Below, piece by piece: positions 34,267-43,207 of a stretch of 64,000 bases of DNA (position 1 is the first letter of the stretch; the number at the start of each line of letters is the position of its first letter). The notes beneath the pieces are model-generated. The model was given only the letters and a program-made list of their open reading frames with translations, had not been told where the DNA came from and searched no databases. A program made the position numbers and the translations under genes. Source of the DNA: Symploca sp. SIO1C2 (GTDB lineage: Bacteria; Cyanobacteriota; Cyanobacteriia; Cyanobacteriales; Coleofasciculaceae); contig JAAHFP010000029.1 in the NCBI GenBank assembly GCA_010672925.1, positions 22,036-86,035 on the forward strand. Reading direction: 5' to 3'.

Positions 34267-34833
34267 ATATCGACTTTTGCAAAAGGTCTATTATTCTGGC
34301 GATGCTGTCTACTGTGCTGCTGTTTACTGTTTTTGGTGGGTTGCCAATCTCCAACTGAACTCGAAGGTACTTTTACAGTGCAAGTGCAACGGGTAGTTAG
34401 TGGACAAACTCTGGAAGTGTTGGATGTAAGTAAGCAACCACCATTGATTGAACGAGTACGGTTGATTGGTATTGATGCACCGGATTTGAGGCAGGAACCT
34501 TGGGGCTCAGCAGCGAAGCAAAGCCTTGAGCAAATGATTGGTAAGGTAAATGGTCAACAACTGCTCTTACAACCAGTGATGTTAGAGCCGGATGTCCAAA
34601 AAAAAGACAATTTTGGTCGCTGGTTAGCTTATATTTGGCATGATGATGTCTTGGTCAATAAGCTACTAGTCGAAGAAGGTCATGCCTTGGCTGTGCCGCG
34701 ATCGCCTAATAATAAGTATGATGGTGAATTTGCTTATGCCCAGGAATACGCCAGAATCATGGGATATGGTATTTGGAACCCAGATAAACCAATGCGGGTG
34801 ACACCGAGGGAATTTAGGAAAAACCCTTATTGA
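34243..34833 (+). CDS. Staphylococcal-nuclease-like lipoprotein
   Basis: This is a 196-residue protein. A lipoprotein signal (LLFWRCCLLCCCLLFLVGC, lipobox LVGC near residue 34) precedes an SNase domain (about residues 42-190). Typical features are RVVSGQTLEVLD, ERVRLIGIDAPDLRQEPWGSAAKQ, FGRWLAYIWHDDVLVNKLLVEEGHAL and YGIWNP. It probably degrades extracellular DNA or RNA with Ca2+, by family. The start is doubtful: ATG 34243 lies inside the third 51-bp repeat unit, so the original N-terminus may have been replaced by repeat sequence. A later in-frame ATG codes MIILVQ. Confidence 0.85.
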   Translation: MFMIILVQISTFAKGLLFWRCCLLCCCLLFLVGCQSPTELEGTFTVQVQRVVSGQTLEVLDVSKQPPLIERVRLIGIDAPDLRQEPWGSAAKQSLEQMIGKVNGQQLLLQPVMLEPDVQKKDNFGRWLAYIWHDDVLVNKLLVEEGHALAVPRSPNNKYDGEFAYAQEYARIMGYGIWNPDKPMRVTPREFRKNPY

Positions 34834-34838
34834 GAATT

Positions 34839-35130
34839 GTTGTTGGTTGTTGGTTGTTGGTTGTTTGTTATTTGTTATTTGTTGTTTGTCTCCCTCAGCT
34901 CCTCCGCTCCCCCAGCTCCCCAGCTCCTCCGCTCCTCCGCTCCTCAGCTCCCTCAGCTCCCCCAGCTCCTCCGCTCCCCAGCTCCCCAGCTCCCCAACTC
35001 CTCCGCTCCTCCGCTCCGAATTAGGGGATCTCAAAGTTGCCAAAATGGTTGATGATTAGGTAGTTAGCGGTTATTGACCAACAACCAACAACAAATAACC
35101 AACAACAAATAACCAACAACAAATAACCAA
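34839..35130. repeat. GTTGTTG, CAGCTCC and CAACAAC repeat cluster
   Basis: GTTGGTTGTTGGTT-type units (34839-34888), CTCCGCTCCTCAGCTCC units (34887-35017) and the complement CAACAACAAATAACC (35077-35130) fill the gap between the nuclease and inositol-phosphatase genes. The first and last blocks are inverted relative to each other, so a long hairpin is possible. No gene is seen; the open frames here are repeat artefacts. Confidence 0.9.
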
Positions 35131-35134
35131 CTTG

Positions 35135-35965
35135 ATGAAACAACATACTCCTCAACAGCTGCAAGTTTTCCTTGATGTTGCTACTGAAGCTGCTTTGGCT
35201 GCTGGTGCTATCCTACAGACTTACTGGGGTAAGTTGGAACAAATAGAAGAAAAAGGACGCCCCGGAGATTTGGTTACTGCGGCGGATAAAGAAGCTGAAG
35301 TAGAAATCCTCAAGGTGCTGGATCGTCATGTCCCTGACCATGGTATCTTGGCGGAAGAATCTGGTGAGCAGGGCAATAAGCAGAGTGAGTATCTCTGGGC
35401 AATTGATCCTCTGGATGGTACTACTAATTATGCTCATCAATATCCGATTGCTTCTGTCTCTATCGGCTTATTAATTGATGGGATACCTCAAGTGGGAGCG
35501 GTTTATAATCCCTTTCGCAATGAGTTGTTTCGTGCCGCTAAGGGTTTAGGAGCAACCTGCAATCGTCGCCCCATTAGTGTTTCTTCCACCTCAGAATTGA
35601 GTAAAAGCCTCCTAGTTACCGGTTTTGCTTATGACAGAAGGGAGACTTCTGATAACAATTATGCTGAATTTTGTTATCTGACTCACTTGACACAAGGGGT
35701 TCGTCGTGCTGGTTCTGCCTCTTTGGATTTGTGTGATGTGGCTTGTGGCAGACTGGATGGTTACTGGGAACGGGGACTTTCTCCTTGGGATATTACTGCT
35801 GGGATAGTCCTGTTAGAGGAAGCTGGAGGTAAGGTGACTGCTTATGATCAAAGTCCCTTAGTTGTCAAATCTGGTAGGCTTTTGGCTACTAATGGTAAGA
35901 TTCACGCTAGTCTGAGCCAGGAGTTATTGCAGGTTCCACCTCTGTCTACTTGGGCATCTTTGTGA
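35135..35965 (+). CDS. Inositol monophosphatase family protein
   Basis: This is a 276-residue Mg2+-dependent phosphatase with all family motifs: GDLVTAADKEAE, ILAEESGEQG, AIDPLDGTTNYAHQYPIASVSIGL and GYWERGLSPWDITAGIVLLEEAGG. The three metal-binding acids (EE, DPLDGT, WD) are in place. The substrate may be myo-inositol-1-phosphate or another small phosphoester, since cyanobacterial paralogues include histidinol-phosphate and fructose-1,6-bisphosphate phosphatases. ATG 35135 is taken; a TTG directly precedes it. Only repeats are found immediately upstream. Confidence 0.92.
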   Translation: MKQHTPQQLQVFLDVATEAALAAGAILQTYWGKLEQIEEKGRPGDLVTAADKEAEVEILKVLDRHVPDHGILAEESGEQGNKQSEYLWAIDPLDGTTNYAHQYPIASVSIGLLIDGIPQVGAVYNPFRNELFRAAKGLGATCNRRPISVSSTSELSKSLLVTGFAYDRRETSDNNYAEFCYLTHLTQGVRRAGSASLDLCDVACGRLDGYWERGLSPWDITAGIVLLEEAGGKVTAYDQSPLVVKSGRLLATNGKIHASLSQELLQVPPLSTWASL

Positions 35966-35966
35966 G

Positions 35967-36166
35967 AGGTGGTAGGTGGTAGGTTTTAGGTTTTAGGTTT
36001 TAGGTTTTAGGTAAACACTTCGCTATTGCTATAGCCAGATCTTCTCACTGTTGCCTGTTGCCTTGTTTCTCAAAAGCAGTCCCAATGGGACATTCGCATC
36101 CGTTATGAAAGACTGATTCAATTCTAAAATCTAAAATCTAAAATCTAAAATCTAAAATCTAAAATT
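35967..36166. repeat. GGTTTTA and TAAAATC heptamer blocks
   Basis: GGTGGTAGGTTTTAGG units (35967-36012) follow the phosphatase stop, and TAAAATC units (36122-36166) precede the end of the SLH gene. The bases between resemble 50986-51010 (GTAAACAxTTxGCTATTGCTATA). No gene is seen. Confidence 0.85.
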
Positions 36167-36179
36167 GTTTCTTAAAAGT

Positions 36180-38279
36180 CTAATTCTGATCACCAAAATA
36201 AAATTCAATAGTATTAAGCATACGCAATGTTGCTGCTGCTGAATAGTTGCGTAAAGCTGGATATCTAGGATAGAAAGCATCACCCATTTCATTTAATGGT
36301 GAAGCGACACCACCGAAACTGGACATTTCTGTAATAATTGATTCTGCCCAATGACCAGAGATATCAGAAAAGGGAAACGGTTTTTGAGTTGGTTCCAGGA
36401 TAGTCCGTTTAATAAAAACTTGCTGAGCATATTCAGCTGTTTTCTTTAACACTACCATTAACTCTGCTCTGGTAACCGGATTTGATGGTCTAAACTGACC
36501 ATCGGGATAACCTCTAATTAACTCATTATTCTTTGCCCAAGCAATCTTACTCGCACTCCAGCGGGAAGCCTCCACATCAGGATAGGGATTAGTTGTCGTT
36601 TGAGCTGGTATATTAACAGATAAATTGGGAATAGTTGTCAATGCTTCTAGCAACATTGCTACCATTTGCTCTCTGGTAAGGGGTTGAAGAGGACGGAAGG
36701 TATTATCTTCCTGGAAACCAGAAATAAAACCTAGGGTAACTGCCTCTTCTATTGGTGTGCGATAGATATCTTCAGTAATATCAGTAAACATGGCTGGTGT
36801 GGTATTTTTTGAACCAGGATTACCTCCTAATTCTTCCGTAACAACTCGCCGGATAATTTCCGTTACTTCTGTTGCTATTCTAGCATCTAGCTCTTGTTCT
36901 TCTCGGATGGCATTATTTTTATCTTGTGCCCCTAGCAAGGTAATTACTAAAGTTCTGAGCTTTGAGAGTTTACCTGATGCCTGGGGACGATGATCAATAA
37001 ATTGCACTAAAGCCGTATAAGTTATTTCAAATCTGTGCCGAATACCGCTACGTCCCCACCCTGCTTTGGAGATAATTACGGGAGATTTAATGACTCGTTG
37101 TAAGCCTAAGCGTTCAATCGCGGCATCGACATAACGGGCAATATCTGTCCCTTTGCCTTTGATGACACTTTCTAGGCTATTCCATTGTGCTCCTGGTAAG
37201 CGACTATGGTGATTCAGGTAATAGTGCCACCCTAACATACTCATGAGCCTGGTGAGGTCGTAGGCAGAGACACTGTTACCAGCAGTCGCTGTTAAGGGAG
37301 CCGCAGATAATAACACTCTTCCTGTGTTAGCTTCTACTAATTCAGGAAAGTTCATCCAAGGATTTTCGCCATACAAACCTCGAAATGTTAATTGCTGATT
37401 GCCGGTAATTTCCTTGAGCCATTGTTCTAAACCAGCATAGGTAGAAAATCGTTTGAACATTGCACCAATTTGGTTAGAACTAGCAGGATTGAAGTTATAA
37501 CTAGTGAGAGCTACCACCAGATGATGAAAGTTATAACCTCCACTACCACCAGCCGAACGAATCAGGCATTGGTCAATATCAATGAAAGGAAAACTGCTAT
37601 TGAGTTGACAGACAAGATTGATAGTAGGAATGATTTTAGTATCACTCCAAAATTCTACATTATCTAGGGCATTTCTACCGAACCAACGGGCTTGCATTTG
37701 TCCGTTAACTACACTCCCCAGACAGACACAGGCTTGTTTAATGTCACTATGGAGGAAGTCGAGTCCTTCGGGTTCAATCTGAGGTTTTTGGCCTAAGATA
37801 GGATAGGATTCCAAGTGAGGGTCTTCTAAAGATACAACTTCGATGCCATCCGGTCTTTCTTTTAAATACTGAGGAGAAAAATCAATTTCCTTTTGATGAG
37901 GAGACTGGTTAATACCTCTGCCTAGGTAAAAACCTCTTCCTGTTTGGGGATGAGGTTGAACAGCTAAAAATTCTTGGAATAATTCTTCTTTATTCTTTGC
38001 TGATTTTAAGCGAAATTCTGTGGGTTCAGTATTAAGGAGGAAGCTGGCTAAAGTCGCATCAATTTGTTTAGGCTCAGAATCATCCAATTCCATCAGTTGA
38101 CAGAACTTATTCAATCCTTTGGCTGTAACACTACCATATTGTCCATCAAGCAATCTGCCGCTGGGATAAAGCCCTAATGCATGGAGTTTGATTTGGATGT
38201 CTAAGACTAATTCATGATCTAGTTTAAGTTGTTCTATAGTAATAACTAGATTATTTTCGGTAATCTCAACCAATTTCAT
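36180..38279 (-). CDS. SLH-domain protein with peptidoglycan-binding N-domain
   Basis: This protein has about 699 residues. Its N-terminal part (residues about 15-75) resembles a PG_binding_1 domain (LDIQIKLHALGLYPSGRLLDGQYGSVTAKGLNKF). A middle region (about 80-460) looks like a serine-hydrolase-related fold, with no motif that I can assign firmly (ISKAGWGRSGIRHRFEITY). The C-terminal 200 residues are three SLH modules: GFISGFQEDNTFRPLQPLTREQM, ELIRGYPDGQFRPSNPVTRAEL and a diverged third copy. These attach proteins to the cell wall or S-layer. No signal peptide is obvious. The start may be at 38279 (MKLVEITENN) or nine codons upstream at 38306. Confidence 0.8.
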   Translation of the reverse strand: MKLVEITENNLVITIEQLKLDHELVLDIQIKLHALGLYPSGRLLDGQYGSVTAKGLNKFCQLMELDDSEPKQIDATLASFLLNTEPTEFRLKSAKNKEELFQEFLAVQPHPQTGRGFYLGRGINQSPHQKEIDFSPQYLKERPDGIEVVSLEDPHLESYPILGQKPQIEPEGLDFLHSDIKQACVCLGSVVNGQMQARWFGRNALDNVEFWSDTKIIPTINLVCQLNSSFPFIDIDQCLIRSAGGSGGYNFHHLVVALTSYNFNPASSNQIGAMFKRFSTYAGLEQWLKEITGNQQLTFRGLYGENPWMNFPELVEANTGRVLLSAAPLTATAGNSVSAYDLTRLMSMLGWHYYLNHHSRLPGAQWNSLESVIKGKGTDIARYVDAAIERLGLQRVIKSPVIISKAGWGRSGIRHRFEITYTALVQFIDHRPQASGKLSKLRTLVITLLGAQDKNNAIREEQELDARIATEVTEIIRRVVTEELGGNPGSKNTTPAMFTDITEDIYRTPIEEAVTLGFISGFQEDNTFRPLQPLTREQMVAMLLEALTTIPNLSVNIPAQTTTNPYPDVEASRWSASKIAWAKNNELIRGYPDGQFRPSNPVTRAELMVVLKKTAEYAQQVFIKRTILEPTQKPFPFSDISGHWAESIITEMSSFGGVASPLNEMGDAFYPRYPALRNYSAAATLRMLNTIEFYFGDQN

Positions 38280-38526
38280 AAGATTTCTTGCGGCTTTGCA
38301 CTTCATTCAATCATCAGTTTCTTGTGGAACAGGCATCTTGCCTGTGATCCGTCATCGGAAACATACAACATGAATGCGTCTGATTTAACCCAGTAGGTAG
38401 GGCTTGCTGCTTTTTTTCCTTTCGCGTAAATCCCGGAAGGGCGTAGCATTGACGGAACACAACTTTGATTCTATGGGTATCACCCTAGCGCCAATACTAC
38501 ACCCCTACAGCCAATTATTTATCACA

Positions 38527-40116
38527 TCATCCCCGTTGCCCTTCAATATACTTTTCATCCGCACCAATTAAGGCTCCTTGTAACAGAGGAGAAAGATTTT
38601 CATTCAAACGCCCAGATCGGATAAACTCAGCATAGGTATCTGCCTCGATATCTAACATTTTTTCCTGTACTTGCTCCATATCCAAATCTTGTAGCTGAGG
38701 AAATTGATCGAGCAATTTCTCAATTTCTTCTTGGATACCTCGGAGTTGTCCCTCAACTAATTCTCTCTGGTAGCGTCCAAATTCTGGGTCAATTTCGTTA
38801 CTTGTTGACGCTTCTAATAAATAGGATTTTACCCGATTGAGAGCTACCCGACGGGCTAAAGCCTCGGAATATTGCTGGCGCAGGGGTTGGTCTCCGATTA
38901 AATCTAGCTTCTCTAAAAACAGCTGGGTGGTCAAACCCTGTACTAGGAGAGTAAACAACACCACACCAAAAACTGCATCGATAATCTCTTGGCGTCCTTC
39001 CAAAACTACTGGTACACTTAACGCTAGAGCAATGGAAACAGAACCTCTTAAACCTCCCCACCAAAGCACCGTTAGTTTCTGCCAGCTGATTTCAGATTTT
39101 GCCAACCAATTGCTCAGAGTACCCAAACCGTAAATTGCGATCGCTCGGGTTAGGAGTACTGCTCCAATCGTAACAAGGATCAAGTCTATATTATTCCCCA
39201 AACGGCTAAAGCTGATTTGATCACCTATAAGTAGGAACACAATAGAGTTGACAAAAAATGCCAGAAAGTCCCAAAACTCCGAGACAATCAGCCTGGTGCG
39301 AGGATTCATACCAATTCTGGAACCAAAATTCCCCAAAATCAAGCCAACTGTAACTACTCCAATGACTCCCGAACCTCCCAAATTCTCAGTCATCAGATAG
39401 GTTCCATAAGCAGAAACCAAGGTTAGAGATTGCTCCACTAGGGGTAAATCAAAGCGTTGGGTCAGGAAAGAAATGCCAAAACCCACTAAGCAACCGATAC
39501 CAACCCCAATGCCGACAAAAGCGCAGAAACGAGCAAAAGTAGTTGAAATAGCAAATTCCTCTGTTCCTAGAGGCAACCCTACCAATAAACTAAAAGCAAC
39601 AACTGCTACGCCATCATTAAATAAACTTTCCCCCTCCATCAAGGTTCTCAAGCGTTTATCAGCACCCAATTCCCGGAAGAGGGCAATCACTGAAACCGGA
39701 TCAGTAGCAGAAAGACTAGCCCCGATTAATAAAGCAGTAGTCAGGGGCAAGCCTGTGAATAGATTGATGGCATAGGCAATACCAATTACCGAAATCACCA
39801 CGCCAAGAATAGCAAACAGATTCACGGGAAATAAATCCCGCTTGAAGTCCCGCCAACGAATATTCCAGGCGGCTTCAAATAGTAAGGGAGGCAGAAAAAT
39901 CTCTAGAATCAACTCTGGTGACAAATTCACTAAGCGAACATCCACAAAGGCTAAACCTAAGCCAACAATCACCAGTAGCAGGGTGTAGGGAATTTTGCGG
40001 AACCAAGGAAAAATTCGTGACACCGTTGCCACACTCAAGGAAACGGATAGTACCAGGAGAAATTGCTCCAGGTTTTGCTCAATGGCAGCTTCGCCAACAG
40101 TGGATTCTAGAGACAT
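38527..40116 (-). CDS. CPA1 family Na+/H+ antiporter
   Basis: This 529-residue membrane protein has about 12 helices and the NhaP/CPA1 signature: SLSATDPVSVIALFRELGADKRLRTLMEGESLFNDGVAVVAF (about residues 130-172), where the TDP and ND motifs hold the ion-binding acids. WGGLRGSVSIALALSVP near residue 355 is also conserved. A cytoplasmic tail of about 120 residues (from QYSEALARRVALNRVKSYL) is helical and acidic. It exchanges Na+ for H+ and resembles the NhaS1/NhaP group of cyanobacteria, contributing to pH and salt balance. It is a lone gene, with heptamers immediately upstream. Confidence 0.93.
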   Translation of the reverse strand: MSLESTVGEAAIEQNLEQFLLVLSVSLSVATVSRIFPWFRKIPYTLLLVIVGLGLAFVDVRLVNLSPELILEIFLPPLLFEAAWNIRWRDFKRDLFPVNLFAILGVVISVIGIAYAINLFTGLPLTTALLIGASLSATDPVSVIALFRELGADKRLRTLMEGESLFNDGVAVVAFSLLVGLPLGTEEFAISTTFARFCAFVGIGVGIGCLVGFGISFLTQRFDLPLVEQSLTLVSAYGTYLMTENLGGSGVIGVVTVGLILGNFGSRIGMNPRTRLIVSEFWDFLAFFVNSIVFLLIGDQISFSRLGNNIDLILVTIGAVLLTRAIAIYGLGTLSNWLAKSEISWQKLTVLWWGGLRGSVSIALALSVPVVLEGRQEIIDAVFGVVLFTLLVQGLTTQLFLEKLDLIGDQPLRQQYSEALARRVALNRVKSYLLEASTSNEIDPEFGRYQRELVEGQLRGIQEEIEKLLDQFPQLQDLDMEQVQEKMLDIEADTYAEFIRSGRLNENLSPLLQGALIGADEKYIEGQRG

Positions 40117-40123
40117 CAGGAAT

Positions 40124-40192
40124 TTAGAATTTAGAATTTAGAATTTAGAATGGGGGATTGGGAATTGGGAATTGGGAATTGGGAATTGGGGA
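40124..40192. repeat. TTTAGAA and GGGAATT heptamer blocks
   Basis: Four copies of TTTAGAA are followed by five of GGGAATT, directly in the promoter position of the antiporter gene. Confidence 0.9.
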
Positions 40193-40236
40193 TTCAATTT
40201 AGCTGTAATTGATCTCCCCAAATTTCCCAAACTTTT

Positions 40237-40722
40237 TTAAATTGAAAGACCTAGCTTTAGACCGAAGACAACATGAACAATCAGTAAGAGCATAATCGTA
40301 CTACCTAGATAAGCATGAGCGGTACGGAATAATTCCTTCTTGTCTCCACCAAAACCAAATAAAGAGAGAGTTGCATTAATTCCTAATAAAATTACGGCTG
40401 TAGAGCCAGTCCAAAAATGTGGGCTTTCCAAAAGTGGTTGCTGCTGCATCACTAGGGATAGAACCCCTCCTGTGTAACCTAGGGAGATAAACAGGAACAT
40501 CAACGGTGCCATCTGACGGTGAGACTCACGACTTTTGGCTGCCACTTCCCCATCTTTTGTCAGGCGACTGCGCCATCCCATGTAAGTGATGAAGCTACCA
40601 AGAACAAAAATCACAATGCCCATCATAACAGGATGTCCCCAGTGAATAATCGGCTCAGGAATGCCCAGAGTACGAAACCAAGCTGCCAAGGGTTCTAAGT
40701 ATTGACTCAATTGTTTTGCCAC
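40237..40722 (-). CDS. DUF4079 membrane protein
   Basis: This is a 161-residue protein with four membrane helices (HPVMMGIVIFVLGSFITYMGW, MAPLMFLFISLGYTGGVLSLVM, STAVILLGINATLSLFGFG, GSTIMLLLIVHVVFGLKLG). It belongs to DUF4079, related to the cytochrome b561-type fold and found in phototrophs. His residues in IIHWGHPVMMG, ESHRQM, TAHAYLG and IVHVVFG could ligate haem, by inference. The function is unknown. It is a single gene with no close partner. Confidence 0.85.
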   Translation of the reverse strand: MAKQLSQYLEPLAAWFRTLGIPEPIIHWGHPVMMGIVIFVLGSFITYMGWRSRLTKDGEVAAKSRESHRQMAPLMFLFISLGYTGGVLSLVMQQQPLLESPHFWTGSTAVILLGINATLSLFGFGGDKKELFRTAHAYLGSTIMLLLIVHVVFGLKLGLSI

Positions 40723-40843
40723 TAGTTGTTCTTCCTCTATCTTGAGATCTTTGTTTGTATCATCCCTCTTTGAGGATAGCTTGTCTGAATTCCTTGACTG
40801 CTTCCACTTTAGAAGCCATCATCAAACAGCGAGATAGATATTT

Positions 40844-40890
40844 TACCTACCACCTAACACCTAAAACCTAACACCTACCACCTACCACCT
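40844..40890. repeat. STRR heptamer block (CCTAACA/CCTACCA)
   Basis: Six heptamers run into the stop codon of the metalloprotease gene (40889), so the repeat borders the end of the protein. Confidence 0.9.
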
Positions 40891-41725
40891 ACGTCTCCTC
40901 ATTAAACACCAAAGGCCATCCCAAACGAGTTGGCTGCTGATAAACTCGTTTGAGGGTATTGATATCCCTGGCAGAGATGGGAGGTGGATTGCGGACTTTG
41001 GAGAAGTAGAGGGCATCAGTTTCTAGGGGACTGTGACCCCAGATACCCAAGGCATGACCAAGTTCATGACGAGCAGAAGCGGTGGTTTGCTTGATTATAT
41101 GTTCAGGACTTAGTGAAATGGTGAACCTGTGGGATAGAATGGGAATAGCTGTATCTGGTGTTTCCCGCAAGTAAAATTTATAACTAGCTTCAGCAGAGCG
41201 AGCACGAGGTAGCTCAAATCTACCAGTTTCCCTGTTCAAGACAGGTTTTAGAGGAGGACTTGAGCGCCAAATCGAAATATCTGCGTCTTCTGCTTGGGTA
41301 ACTAGTTCCAGGGGTAGATAGATACTCCAATCCTCGACAGCGGTTAAGACATCCTCAAGCCATTTGTGGAACTGCCTTGCACTAGCGGAAGCTTCTGCAG
41401 GTTCTGTGGGTCTCTCCACATACACCTTAACGGGAAACTCAGACCAAATCAAATATCCTGCGGGAGTTGGCTTAATCTCATCAAAGTAGTCATCAGCACC
41501 AGTAGGATTTTGCCATTGCTCCAGTGTTGTCGGTAAGGGATGAGTTTGGGGATTGGGTAGAGTCAGCTGTGATGAGTTATCTTGAGCATCCCCTTGCTTT
41601 ACGAGAGTCACAGTTACTAGCAGACTGATCAGGAATGCTATCCCTCGTAGGATAAAGGGACGAGTTTTTCTATTAGCGATCGCACTGAAGTTAGTAGCAG
41701 GAAGAAAGAAAAATGACACACACAC
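40889..41725 (-). CDS. Exported matrixin-like zinc metalloprotease
   Basis: This is a 278-residue protein. An N-terminal hydrophobic stretch (FILRGIAFLISLLVTVTLV) serves as signal or anchor, and a metzincin active site HELGHALGIWGHS (HExxHxxGxxH) is near residues 220-232. The first part of the mature region has FPVKVYVERP and HKWLEDVLTAVEDWSIYLPLELV, common in the peptidases of this cyanobacterial group. The exact substrate is unknown. The start at 41725 (MCVSFFFLP) has a long pre-signal region, and the internal ATG is missing, so the true start is not certain. Confidence 0.87.
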   Translation of the reverse strand: MCVSFFFLPATNFSAIANRKTRPFILRGIAFLISLLVTVTLVKQGDAQDNSSQLTLPNPQTHPLPTTLEQWQNPTGADDYFDEIKPTPAGYLIWSEFPVKVYVERPTEPAEASASARQFHKWLEDVLTAVEDWSIYLPLELVTQAEDADISIWRSSPPLKPVLNRETGRFELPRARSAEASYKFYLRETPDTAIPILSHRFTISLSPEHIIKQTTASARHELGHALGIWGHSPLETDALYFSKVRNPPPISARDINTLKRVYQQPTRLGWPLVFNEET

Positions 41726-41764
41726 CAGATAAAATTTAGAATTTAGAATTTAGAATTTAGAAAA

Positions 41765-42274
41765 ATGGCTCTTTTAATTTGGCAGCAAAACAGTGATAAC
41801 CCTGAAAACGGTGACAACTTTAGCATAATCCAGCAATGGTGGGCAAACCTGAATAACCAAAAAATTGCTTGGCGACAGCGGCTAATTCCTCCGGGAGGTA
41901 ATGTCAAGGAAATCGATTGGGAATCTCAGCGCTTTGATGAGGAGTTTGAGCTCCAATCTCCCCAAATTCGTGGTATCACTCTCTATTGGTACAAACCTGA
42001 CACCGAACAACAACGCAGCACTACCCCTGACAAACTTGAATTTGACTCTCAGCGTCAACAACTTTACATCTATCCCCAATCTCAACCAGAATTAGTCATC
42101 AGAGTTGGTATCCCTCAAGTCATTTATCAGCAAATTGAACTCACTAATCCCCAGTGTGTAGGTACGAAGGTTGGGGAAAACTATATTCTCCTGTTGCGAG
42201 ATAAACAGCAGCAGATTGAAGTTAAACTTACCCTCAGTTCCAGTAATTTTGAGCAGTTAATGGCTAATGGCTAA
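41765..42274 (+). CDS. Conserved protein of unknown function
   Basis: This 169-residue protein starts MALLIWQQNSDNPENGDNFSIIQQWWANLNNQKIAWRQRLIPPGG and is beta-rich thereafter (ITLYWYKPDTEQQRSTTPDKLEFDSQRQQLYIYPQ, YILLLRDKQQQIEVKLTLSS). No motif known to me is visible. There is no signal peptide or membrane helix. The start codon lies immediately after TTTAGAA heptamers (41737-41763), leaving little room for a ribosome-binding site. It is divergent from the metalloprotease gene and could share its promoter region. Confidence 0.7.
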   Translation: MALLIWQQNSDNPENGDNFSIIQQWWANLNNQKIAWRQRLIPPGGNVKEIDWESQRFDEEFELQSPQIRGITLYWYKPDTEQQRSTTPDKLEFDSQRQQLYIYPQSQPELVIRVGIPQVIYQQIELTNPQCVGTKVGENYILLLRDKQQQIEVKLTLSSSNFEQLMANG

Positions 42275-42366
42275 TAGCTAATGGCTAATTGATAATGAAT
42301 AATGAGCATTAGAGGGACTTCTGCCCCGAAAAGAAGATAAAAAACAAGTAAGCTTCCCTTAGAACC

Positions 42367-42390
42367 TCCTGCCTTCTGCCTTCTGCCTTT
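42367..42390. repeat. CCTTCTG heptamers in a Uma2 leader
   Basis: Three copies of CCTGCCTTCTG-type sequence lie 14 bases before the Uma2 start codon. Confidence 0.75.
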
Positions 42391-42403
42391 TTTCTCAAGA
42401 GTA

Positions 42404-42958
42404 ATGACTATAGCTACACAATCCCTAACTCTAGAGGAGTTCTTACAACTCCCAGACACGAAACCTGCCTCAGAGTTTATTAATCGAGAAATTATTCAAA
42501 AGCCGATGCCCCAAGGAGAACATAGCCGATTGCAGTTTAAATTTTGCGCGGCTGTTAATGAAGTAGCGGAACCACAGAAAATTGCTGTAGCATTTCCAGA
42601 ATTACGCTGTTCCTTTGGAGGAGACTCGATTATCCCGGATGTTTCAGTGTTTCGATGGGAGAGAATTCCCCTTACCCCTGCCGGGAAAATTGCCAATCGC
42701 TTCGAGATTCATCCCGATTGGTCTATTGAAATCTTATCTCCAGATCAGAGTCAAACCAAAGTATTAGGAAATTTGCTGCACTGCTCAAAGCATGGTACAG
42801 AGTTAGGGTGGTTAATTGAGCCTAAAGATGAGAGTATTCTAGCTATCTTCCCAGGACAGCGAGTACAATTACTTAGGGGAACAGATGTGTTACCGGTTCT
42901 GAAGGGAATTACTCTAGAGTTAACGGTTGAGCAGGTTTTTAGTTGGTTAAAGCTGTAG
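42404..42958 (+). CDS. Uma2 family protein (DUF820)
   Basis: This is a 184-residue protein of the Uma2/DUF820 family. The order of motifs is typical: LTLEEFLQLPDTKPASEFINREIIQKPMPQGEHSRLQ, then IIPDVSVFRW, IEILSPDQSQTKVLGNLLHC and LGWLIEPKDESILAIF. The acid residues of the PD-(D/E)XK core (PDVSV and EILSPD) are present. The start fits the family. Function is unsettled. It is the second of three Uma2 genes in this window and is bordered by repeats on both sides. Confidence 0.9.
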   Translation: MTIATQSLTLEEFLQLPDTKPASEFINREIIQKPMPQGEHSRLQFKFCAAVNEVAEPQKIAVAFPELRCSFGGDSIIPDVSVFRWERIPLTPAGKIANRFEIHPDWSIEILSPDQSQTKVLGNLLHCSKHGTELGWLIEPKDESILAIFPGQRVQLLRGTDVLPVLKGITLELTVEQVFSWLKL

Positions 42959-42973
42959 AAACGCACCATTGAT

Positions 42974-43025
42974 GTAGAGACGTGCCTGCCGAAGGATGCC
43001 CGTAGGGCTGTTGGCACGTCTTTAC
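42974..43025. repeat. 52-bp hairpin repeat, second copy
   Basis: Arms GTAGAGACGTGCC and GGCACGTCTTTAC enclose the same loop as at 23332-23383; the two copies differ at about three bases. It lies 15 bases after the Uma2 stop and could act as a terminator in RNA. Confidence 0.85.
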
Positions 43026-43207
43026 AATACAGTTTTTTTTACCTGAAATAAAATCAAAAAATTTATCCTGAACCAAGTCAAGACATGGAGAAAAAGAGAT
43101 CATGTCTGACTTTTATTTTTCTCCCGCCAAGGAAAGAGGTGGGAGAAAAATTGCTATATGCTTCGTCATTCTTTATTAGTACAAACAACCAATAACCAGT
43201 AATAAAT

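Noticed and set aside
34830..35059. Overlapping small frames between the nuclease and phosphatase genes
   Set aside because: All are translations of CTCCGCTCC and GTTGTTG repeats; several frames overlap and none has a start signal.
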